This document shows, piece after piece, positions 1 to 5,490 of a stretch of DNA of 6,404 bases. The first letter of the stretch is position 1; each line of letters opens with the position of its first letter. The translations under genes and the position numbers were made by a program. The notes beneath the pieces are model-generated. The model worked only from the letters and a program-made list of their open reading frames with translations. It searched no databases and was not told the DNA's origin. The stretch is from the NCBI GenBank assembly GCA_025351545.1, contig JANXVQ010000980.1, forward strand, positions 1 to 6,404, given 5' to 3'. The stretch comes from Spirosoma sp. GTDB taxonomy: Bacteria > Bacteroidota > Bacteroidia > Cytophagales > Spirosomataceae.

Positions 1-119
1 GCAAATAAATTCGTCGGATTCAGTAACGACGCCAGTGCAATCGTACCTAAGCCCGCACTAGCTTGCCCCAGAAATGTCCGGCGGCTAAGCTGGTCATGTA
101 TTTCATCTTGAATATCCAT
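1..119 (-). CDS. DUF1501 family protein, N-terminal fragment with Tat signal
   Basis: Only the first 39 codons are in the window; the gene runs off the left edge. The start is the ATG at 119-117, and the frame stays open to base 3. The N-terminus has a short polar stretch, then SRRTFLG at residues 12-18, which fits the twin-arginine pattern S-R-R-x-F-L-x. A hydrophobic Ala/Gly/Leu segment follows at about residues 20-33. This N-terminus closely resembles DUF1501 proteins, which belong to the alkaline phosphatase/sulfatase-like superfamily, and DUF1501 genes commonly sit directly beside DUF1549/DUF1553 genes, as here. It begins 43 bases after the upstream stop codon with no terminator between, so co-transcription is likely. 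Tat export suggests folding, perhaps with metal, before secretion. No catalytic part is visible, so the family call rests on the signal region and the neighbour. Other Tat-exported proteins (for example an oxidoreductase) remain possible. Confidence 0.72.
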   Translation of the reverse strand, partial: MDIQDEIHDQLSRRTFLGQASAGLGTIALASLLNPTNLF

Positions 120-123
120 CTGT

Positions 124-138
124 GTTGTTATAAACAAC
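124..138. repeat. Short inverted repeat just before the DUF1501 start
   Basis: GTTGTT and AACAAC form a perfect 6-bp inverted repeat around a 3-base ATA centre. It ends four bases before the ATG at 119. It could be a weak hairpin over the ribosome entry site, a small operator, or chance in an AT-rich spacer. No Shine-Dalgarno sequence is visible in this 43-base spacer, which is usual for Bacteroidota. Confidence 0.35.
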
Positions 139-162
139 TCATAATCAGTCAGTAATAACCAA

Positions 163-3100
163 CTATCGTTTAATTATCGCTTCATCAAAATTCATAATCG
201 TGCTGGCTACCACCGTCCAGGCAGCTAACTCGGCAGGTTTAAGTTTTTTGTCAACCGGATATTCTCCTACTGACAGTAACTCCATTGCTCGCTTTGGATT
301 CTTTTTGAAATCAGCTAATTCTTCAGCATAAAGTTGTTTCATCAGCAGCATTTCTTCGGGACGCGCCGAACGGCTAATTACGGCCTTGAAAATAGCGGTA
401 ATACCATCTGTCGATGGCACACTATCGGGCCGCTTAAACGGTTGTACTGTAATCGTCTGCGTTTCACGACTGGCCGGAACCATCGGCACTATGCACTGCG
501 CTAATACTCTGGCAGCTTCGACAAACTGCGGGTCATTGAGTGTAACGAGAGCCTGAAGGGGTGTACTGGTTTTTTGTCGTTTCACGATGCAGGTATGCCG
601 TTCTGCGGCATCGAAATTAAGCATCATCGGCGCGGGCGACGACCGTTTCCAAATCGTGTACATCGAACGACGATACAGACTATCGCCATGATTCTGAACG
701 TATTTTACGGCATTTCGTGTGGCCAGAGCTTCCCAAATACCAGCCGGTTGATAGGGCAACACACTCGGCCCACCAATGCGTTGTGTTAGCAAACCACTGG
801 CAGCTAAAGCATTGTCCCGCACCTGCTCGGCCGACATCCGGTAACTTGGGCCACGCGTCAGGAAGGTATTATCAAAATCGGCTTCACGCGCTTTCTCAGA
901 TATAGTCGATGATTGCCGGTATGTGGCCGACATAACGATCAGCTTGTGCATGGCCTTCGTATTCCAGCCATGCGACGGACCGCCAGCTTCTCTGAATTTT
1001 ATGGCCAGATAATCCAGTAATTCAGGATGGCTTGGCAAGGCACCCTGATTACCAAAGTCGTCGCTATTTTTGGCAAGACCCTGTCCAAAATACTGCTGCC
1101 ACATACGATTCACTATAACCCGGCTAAACAGTGGATTTTCGGGAGCGAGTAGCCACTTTGCCAGCCCAAGCCGGTTTTTGGGCATCGTTTCTGACAATGG
1201 ATTCAGGCTGTGTAAAACGGCGGGCATTACCACTTCGCCGGGGGCATCATAAGCCCCTCGTTTCAGCAGATGCGTTTCGCGTGGCACCGACTGTTCCTGC
1301 ATGACCATTACTTGATCGGAATTGGTATAGAGTTTGATTTGTTCACCACGCAATTTCATGACTTTGGCATAAGCCCCCCGATAAACGGGATCTTGCGTTT
1401 TAACATAGTAGCTGTACAAGCCCGCTCGCTGTGCTGGTGTCCGGCTGGCAACGGGCGTATGAAGAGCAGCCATGAGCGCATCAGGCTGACCGGCCAATTT
1501 TGGCATTTCCAGTGGAGTCAGACAACGATTATAAATGCGAAGTTCATCGACAGCAAAATCTTTGTAGAAGTAGTCATGCATCCGGCCCACATAAAACGCG
1601 TGTTGAACCCAGTGACTTCGATTTTTGCCGTAAACCATACTATGTAATAAGTGATCGGTAACAACTTTCGTGCGGATGGGCTTGCCGTTCAAATACAGCG
1701 TGATGCCTTTTGCCTGCCCCATTCCGTCATAAGCAAAGGCTACTTGAAACCACTGATGAACCGGGACTTTATCCACTGATTCAATGTCAATGGCATTGGC
1801 TGGCCAAACATGATTGAAGGCCAGTTTCAGTCGCCCATCGCTCAGTAAATCAAGTTGATAGCCGCGTTGCCCATCCATAGGACCCGTGGTTCGCCCCATT
1901 AGTGTAAGAGCCATATTGGGCTTTGCCAGATTAAACCAGCTACTAACGGTGAAGGGCTCGTTTTGCTCAAAAGCACCGAAACTTCCGGGTAACTCGATAA
2001 AACTATCACCCGCCAAAAAGCGGGCCTTTCCGAAACGACCCGGCACAGAATACGGGACTTTGTCGGGGTCGCCCCCTAAACGGGCGGGAAGCGTATCGTT
2101 CACGGCATTGGCAAAGGCATTGCGCGGATCTTTCCAAAGGTCTTCCTTCGTTTTACGCTTGGGTGCTTCTTTCTTCTCCGGCTTCTTGCTGTCAGCCTTT
2201 TTCGTTTCGGATTCTTTCTTACGCTTCGCGTCCTCAAGTTTCCGTTTTTCGCTTTCGGCCTTTACAAACGCGCTGATATTGATCCGGTCGGCTTCGTCAA
2301 ATGTATAGTGTGCTAACAGGCCAGAGTCGACCGATGAGACCGAACGAGTTTGGGCCAGCCATTGCCCAAAACGATGCTGATAATCAGAACGATTCGTGTT
2401 AAGTTGCTGCTGGATTGGAGTAAGTTGTTCTCGAATAAATTTCAGTTTTTCCTCCGTTTCAGGCTTCGTTAGTGTAATGGTGGGCGCAGCTTCGCCATTG
2501 TACGGAATCTGACCTCGTTCGTTATTGCTATTGAAAAACGCAAACAGTGAATAGTAATCCTTTTGGCTGATCGGATCGTATTTGTGATCATGACAACGGG
2601 CACACTCTACCGTTAAACCCAGCATAGCCTTTCCAAACGTGTTGGTTCGGTCGGCAACATATTCGGTGCGGTATTCTTCGTCCACAATACCGCCTTCCTG
2701 GCTTTGCTGGTGATTTCGGTTGAAAGCGGTGGCAATAAATTGATCCCGGTTGGGCTTCGGCAATAAATCACCCGCTAACTGCCAGGTAATGAACCGGTCG
2801 AATGATAGATTCCGGTTATACGCCCGGATGACCCAATCGCGATAAGGCCACATGGTTCGTAACCCATCGTCCTGATAGCCATCTGTGTCGGCATAGCGAG
2901 CTACGTCAAGCCATTCGACCGCTTGTCGTTCGCCATAATGCGGGCTGTTGAGCAACCTGTTCACAACTTTTTCATATGCCTTAGGCGACTGGTCGGCCAG
3001 AAATGCATCCACTTCGGCGGGCGTGGGCGGTAAGCCCGTCAGGTCGAGACTAACGCGCCGGAGTAAGGTCGTTTTATCGGCTTCGGGTGCGTGCCCTAAT

Positions 3101-3666
3101 TTTTTGGCGTCCTGTTTTGCCAGAATGAAACGGTCAATATCATTTTTGATCCACTTTTCATCGTTTACCTTCGGAATTTCAGGCATGGTCGGCACGATAA
3201 GCGACCAGTGTTGTTTATACTCCGCCCCTTGCTCAACCCAGCGAATAAGCGTCGCTTTTTCTTCCGATGTCAGGGTAAGGTTCGATTTTGGCGTCGGCAT
3301 CATTTCCTCTGGATCTGTGCTTATGATTCGGCTAACCAGTTCACTTTTAGCTATGTTACCCGGCACAATAGCCGTGTGACCGCTTTTTGTTAGTGCTTCA
3401 TAGGCGCCTTCGGGTGTATCTAACCGTAAACCAGCTTGTTGCTTGGCTTTGTCTGGTCCATGACACGCGAAGCAGCGATCCGACAGAATAGGCTTAACGT
3501 GTAAATTATAATCAATTTTTTCGGGCAGACTGGCTTCGGCCACAACAATATCAGCCGGTTTCTCAACCGAGCTATGACAGGCTGTTAACCAGATGGAGGC
3601 ACCAAATAGCGCCGTCGTTGCGCTAAGAAGAACGTATCGAAATCGTATGTCAGACCAATTGGTCAT
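163..3666 (-). CDS. PSCyt1-DUF1549-LamG-DUF1553 lipoprotein (planctomycete-type cytochrome protein)
   Basis: A complete 1167-residue protein of unknown reaction, probably anchored as an envelope lipoprotein. A hydrophobic segment (about 11-29) ends in a lipobox LTAC with Cys30 as the lipidation site. The PSCyt1 module (about 50-150) has the heme c motif CFACH at 65-69, then a GLRLDTPE signature and a likely distal ligand Met in EMMP (122-123). DUF1549 (about 174-382) includes SLDLTGLPPTP and ends with a second CxxCH, CARCHDHKYDPI, at 355-366. A LamG/concanavalin-like domain (about 449-715) opens with GLLAHYTFDE, is interrupted by a Lys/Glu-rich stretch (about 464-510), and closes with VDELRIYNRCLT. 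DUF1553 (about 825-1117) includes NRLGLAKWLL, NRMWQQYFGQGL and TPLQALVTLNDPQFVEAAR. The protein could therefore bind up to two c-type hemes; occupancy of the second site is inferred. Such proteins usually neighbour DUF1501 genes, as here. The start at 3666 is supported by the signal peptide directly after it and a promoter-like element 33 bases upstream. LamG suggests carbohydrate or surface binding, but the substrate is unknown. Confidence 0.95.
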   Translation of the reverse strand: MTNWSDIRFRYVLLSATTALFGASIWLTACHSSVEKPADIVVAEASLPEKIDYNLHVKPILSDRCFACHGPDKAKQQAGLRLDTPEGAYEALTKSGHTAIVPGNIAKSELVSRIISTDPEEMMPTPKSNLTLTSEEKATLIRWVEQGAEYKQHWSLIVPTMPEIPKVNDEKWIKNDIDRFILAKQDAKKLGHAPEADKTTLLRRVSLDLTGLPPTPAEVDAFLADQSPKAYEKVVNRLLNSPHYGERQAVEWLDVARYADTDGYQDDGLRTMWPYRDWVIRAYNRNLSFDRFITWQLAGDLLPKPNRDQFIATAFNRNHQQSQEGGIVDEEYRTEYVADRTNTFGKAMLGLTVECARCHDHKYDPISQKDYYSLFAFFNSNNERGQIPYNGEAAPTITLTKPETEEKLKFIREQLTPIQQQLNTNRSDYQHRFGQWLAQTRSVSSVDSGLLAHYTFDEADRINISAFVKAESEKRKLEDAKRKKESETKKADSKKPEKKEAPKRKTKEDLWKDPRNAFANAVNDTLPARLGGDPDKVPYSVPGRFGKARFLAGDSFIELPGSFGAFEQNEPFTVSSWFNLAKPNMALTLMGRTTGPMDGQRGYQLDLLSDGRLKLAFNHVWPANAIDIESVDKVPVHQWFQVAFAYDGMGQAKGITLYLNGKPIRTKVVTDHLLHSMVYGKNRSHWVQHAFYVGRMHDYFYKDFAVDELRIYNRCLTPLEMPKLAGQPDALMAALHTPVASRTPAQRAGLYSYYVKTQDPVYRGAYAKVMKLRGEQIKLYTNSDQVMVMQEQSVPRETHLLKRGAYDAPGEVVMPAVLHSLNPLSETMPKNRLGLAKWLLAPENPLFSRVIVNRMWQQYFGQGLAKNSDDFGNQGALPSHPELLDYLAIKFREAGGPSHGWNTKAMHKLIVMSATYRQSSTISEKAREADFDNTFLTRGPSYRMSAEQVRDNALAASGLLTQRIGGPSVLPYQPAGIWEALATRNAVKYVQNHGDSLYRRSMYTIWKRSSPAPMMLNFDAAERHTCIVKRQKTSTPLQALVTLNDPQFVEAARVLAQCIVPMVPASRETQTITVQPFKRPDSVPSTDGITAIFKAVISRSARPEEMLLMKQLYAEELADFKKNPKRAMELLSVGEYPVDKKLKPAELAAWTVVASTIMNFDEAIIKR
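2137..2277 (-). other. Lys/Glu-rich low-complexity insertion inside the LamG domain
   Basis: This stretch encodes residues 464-510 of the DUF1553 protein. It is dominated by Lys and Glu with scattered Ala, Ser and Asp, including runs such as KRKKESETKKADSKKPEKKE. It lies between the first LamG beta strand (LLAHYTFDEAD) and the rest of the domain (from about residue 517). It is likely a solvent-exposed, helical or disordered loop. The reading frame remains open and both flanks fit the LamG fold, so it is an in-frame insertion rather than a frameshift. Confidence 0.8.
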
Positions 3667-3699
3667 ACTAACGAACTAATTGATTGTGAAATTATTCTA

Positions 3700-3728
3700 C
3701 AAAAATAACCGGGTAACCTACGTAAAAA
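3700..3728 (-). promoter_or_regulatory. Candidate Bacteroidota promoter for the DUF1553 gene
   Basis: On the minus strand, TATTTTTG (3707-3700) matches the Bacteroidota -7 consensus TAnnTTTG exactly. The -33 element is weak: a T-run at 3728-3724, about 16-17 bases upstream, has no TTTG. A start of transcription near 3693-3695 would give a leader of about 27 bases. The leader shows no Shine-Dalgarno sequence and is A/T-rich, as is normal in this phylum. The location is right, but a consensus with four fixed T/G positions can occur by chance in AT-rich DNA. Confidence 0.5.
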
Positions 3729-3781
3729 TTGTACTATCTTATCTGGTTATCAATCTATTTTGGCAATGGGTAACATTAACC

Positions 3782-3831
3782 AGGCAGGATTGCTACTTAT
3801 GCGGTTGAGCCAGTAAGTAGCAATCCTGCCT
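3782..3831. repeat. Perfect 18-bp inverted repeat, candidate terminator hairpin
   Basis: The arms AGGCAGGATTGCTACTTA (3782-3799) and TAAGTAGCAATCCTGCCT (3814-3831) are exact reverse complements, separated by a 14-base loop (3800-3813). The hairpin lies 102 bases after the stop of the DUF2231 gene and before the candidate promoter of the DUF1553 gene, the expected place for a terminator on the minus strand. Neither strand has a clear T-run after the stem, so it is not a textbook intrinsic terminator. A transcript-stabilising 3' hairpin or a copy of a dispersed palindromic repeat are alternatives. The structure is certain; its role is not. Confidence 0.85.
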
Positions 3832-3933
3832 TGGAGAACAAAATTGCAAGAGGGTTCAGTTCTGTTTTAAAACTAAACCACTCATAAATATAACTTTTCT
3901 CAGTAAATTACGTAGTTGAGAGGGATTTATTGC

Positions 3934-5475
3934 CTACTTTTTCTTCGGCTCACCTGCCTTGGATTCAGCCGATGCAACTTTAGCTAATTCGGCAATAGTC
4001 TGTTCGCTAATTCCACCAATAACCTCAAGCCCGGGCATGGCTTTTTTCAGATTTTCAATACCTGATTCCGTTACTTTGGTTTGCCACAGATAAACGGTTT
4101 TCAGGTTTTTCATTCCTGTTAATTCAGTTAAACCAACGTCCGTAACGGCCGTTCCGTAGAGGTTCAGGTATTCTAAATGTGCCAAGGCTTTTAATTGCTT
4201 CAGGCCAGCATCGGTTATTTTTGTTTCCTCCAGATGCAACTTTTGCAGGTTTTTAAGTTTAGCTATTTGTATCATCGTCGCGTCAGAAATCTGCGTATTA
4301 CCCAGCTTTAACCAAACGATTTGAGTACTTAATTCAAGCAACGTAGCCGCTTGCGTATCGTTAAATGTTAGGGCGTTAACGGCGCTGATTTCCAGTTGAT
4401 TTTGTTCTTTCGACAAGGGCAATACGAGTAAGCCGCTCTTTTTCAATTCATCAATAATTTTTGGGTCGGCGGCCGGAACCTTCATGGTCAGAACTGGTGA
4501 TTCGGGAGCGGGCAACCCATTCGCTGCCGCTGCCTTTCCCCCATCTGCATTAACAGATCCACTATTTCCTAAAGAAGCCAGCATAGGGCGAATAGCGTCG
4601 GTCACGCTAAGATCAGCTACCTTTTTGTTGAAGGGAGCACCCTGATTAATCCACCAGCTCAACAGAGCAATGTCGCTTTCTTTTAACTGCGTTTTGCCCC
4701 TGGGCGGCATATGATGATCATCTTCTTCGGGCAGAAGACAAACTTTTATCAAGTCGCTGTTCTTACTTTTCCCGGATACAAACACCGGCCCATCTTCTGA
4801 ACCTTTCTTAATCATTTCGGGCGTATCGAGACGCAAACCTGCCTTCGATTTTTCAGCATTGTGACACTGTACACAACGGCTGTGCAGGATTGGATTCACA
4901 ATCTGTTGATAAACCATCGCCTGATTTACCTCAGTAATTGGCTCAAATTTCACTGCTTTCTGTTTAGGTGGCACGCCTGCCAACGTCCGAATTGATGCGG
5001 GCATGTATTGTGTCAGGTAATCGGACCCATGTGTCAGATTGCCGCCCTGATGCCCGGCAGCGAGCAATAGCAACAACGACACGCCCAGAGTAGGCAAGTA
5101 TAGCAACTGTGCAAAGGGTACAATACGACCTAAATTCTCTGACTTCACCGACCAGGCAATCCACGCAAATACGGCCACGCCGATGCCTTGCCACATATGG
5201 TCGTTTAGGGTTTCGACCTCGTAGCCTCCACCCAACGACAACATGTAACCAAACACACAGGCCATTGTCGCACTAACAGCCGACCAGAACAAAATCAGGG
5301 TGATGGTATGCGGGCTAACGGAATTACGGCGAGTCAGCCGGTCAATTTCGAGCAGGCCAGCGATCAGCAGAAAGCCGATGGGCAGGTGGACAATAAGTGG
5401 GTGAAAATGGCCCAAGAACAACACCCAATCAGGCCCGGATGACGAATTCGCCTGTAATAAAATCAACTCATGCAT
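3934..5475 (-). CDS. DUF2231 membrane / PSCyt1 cytochrome c / leucine-rich repeat fusion protein
   Basis: A complete 513-residue inner-membrane protein, reaction unknown. DUF2231 (about 14-150) shows four likely membrane helices (about 18-45, 56-80, 94-111, 119-141). It carries the motif HFHPLIVHLPIGF at 23-35 and family-type histidines at 93, 142 (GHQGG) and 149. The PSCyt1 module (about 185-285) has the heme c motif CVQCH at 201-205, then AGLRLDTPE and a likely distal Met256 in HHMPPRGK. An Ala/Gly/Pro-rich linker (about 300-335) leads to a leucine-rich repeat domain (about 383-487), and the tail ends in KKK. Heme attachment requires the cytochrome and LRR parts to be periplasmic. The start ATG at 5475 is 15 bases after the propeller gene's stop, indicating one operon. 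Its PSCyt1 resembles that of the neighbouring DUF1553 lipoprotein, so electron exchange between them is plausible but inferred. The membrane part could pass electrons to a quinone or other carrier; nothing in the sequence proves this. Confidence 0.93.
   Translation of the reverse strand: MHELILLQANSSSGPDWVLFLGHFHPLIVHLPIGFLLIAGLLEIDRLTRRNSVSPHTITLILFWSAVSATMACVFGYMLSLGGGYEVETLNDHMWQGIGVAVFAWIAWSVKSENLGRIVPFAQLLYLPTLGVSLLLLLAAGHQGGNLTHGSDYLTQYMPASIRTLAGVPPKQKAVKFEPITEVNQAMVYQQIVNPILHSRCVQCHNAEKSKAGLRLDTPEMIKKGSEDGPVFVSGKSKNSDLIKVCLLPEEDDHHMPPRGKTQLKESDIALLSWWINQGAPFNKKVADLSVTDAIRPMLASLGNSGSVNADGGKAAAANGLPAPESPVLTMKVPAADPKIIDELKKSGLLVLPLSKEQNQLEISAVNALTFNDTQAATLLELSTQIVWLKLGNTQISDATMIQIAKLKNLQKLHLEETKITDAGLKQLKALAHLEYLNLYGTAVTDVGLTELTGMKNLKTVYLWQTKVTESGIENLKKAMPGLEVIGGISEQTIAELAKVASAESKAGEPKKK
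4036..4329 (-). repeat. Four leucine-rich repeats at the C-terminus of the DUF2231 protein
   Basis: Residues 383-480 consist of four units of 24-25 residues. They begin near STQIVWLKLGNTQISD, KNLQKLHLEETKITDAGL, AHLEYLNLYGTAVTDVGL and KNLKTVYLWQTKVTESGI. Each has the L-x-x-L-x-L core, a T-x-[IV]-[TS]-[DE] turn and a following short helix, as in RI-like/cysteine-containing-type LRRs. They are protein-level repeats; the DNA copies have diverged, so they are not recent duplications. LRRs generally bind other proteins; the partner here is unknown. Confidence 0.88.
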
Positions 5476-5490
5476 AGGTAGGTCGTACGA

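Larger units (their letters stand above)
3667..3933. other. Intergenic region between the two transcription units
   Basis: These 267 bases hold no credible gene: the longest minus-strand reading after the upstream stop is a peptide of a few residues. The region is AT-rich. It contains a long perfect inverted repeat near its centre and, closer to the DUF1553 gene, a promoter-like element. It breaks an otherwise tightly packed minus-strand array (other gaps are 15 and 43 bases), which suggests that the DUF1553 and DUF1501 genes form a separate transcript from the propeller and DUF2231 genes. Confidence 0.8.

Noticed and set aside
120..162. Separate promoter for the DUF1501 gene
   Set aside because: No TAnnTTTG element is present in the 43-base spacer, and the distance fits co-transcription with the DUF1553 gene.
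574..2308. Several plus-strand open frames of 60-140 codons opposite the DUF1553 gene
   Set aside because: They lie entirely antisense to a protein with clear domains along its whole length, have no recognisable motifs, and their composition (for example the Ser/Phe-rich frame at 1886-2308 opposite the Lys-rich insertion) is explained by the complementary strand.
2948..3393. Two overlapping plus-strand frames opposite the PSCyt1/DUF1549 region
   Set aside because: Both are antisense shadows of a conserved coding region, with no promoter, ribosome site or domain of their own.
3711..3774. Two direct copies of GGGTAAC (3711-3717 and 3768-3774) in the intergenic region
   Set aside because: Only 7 bases match and the flanks differ; this is within chance for an AT-rich spacer, and no target-site duplication or element lies between them.
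3782..3831. Insertion sequence ends or a miniature transposon
   Set aside because: The inverted repeats are separated by only 14 bases, there is no flanking duplication and no transposase gene, so a hairpin is the simpler reading.
4964..5194. Minus-strand 76-codon frame inside the DUF2231 gene
   Set aside because: It is an alternative frame fully inside the membrane-helix coding region of a well-supported gene, with an Arg-rich, motif-free translation.
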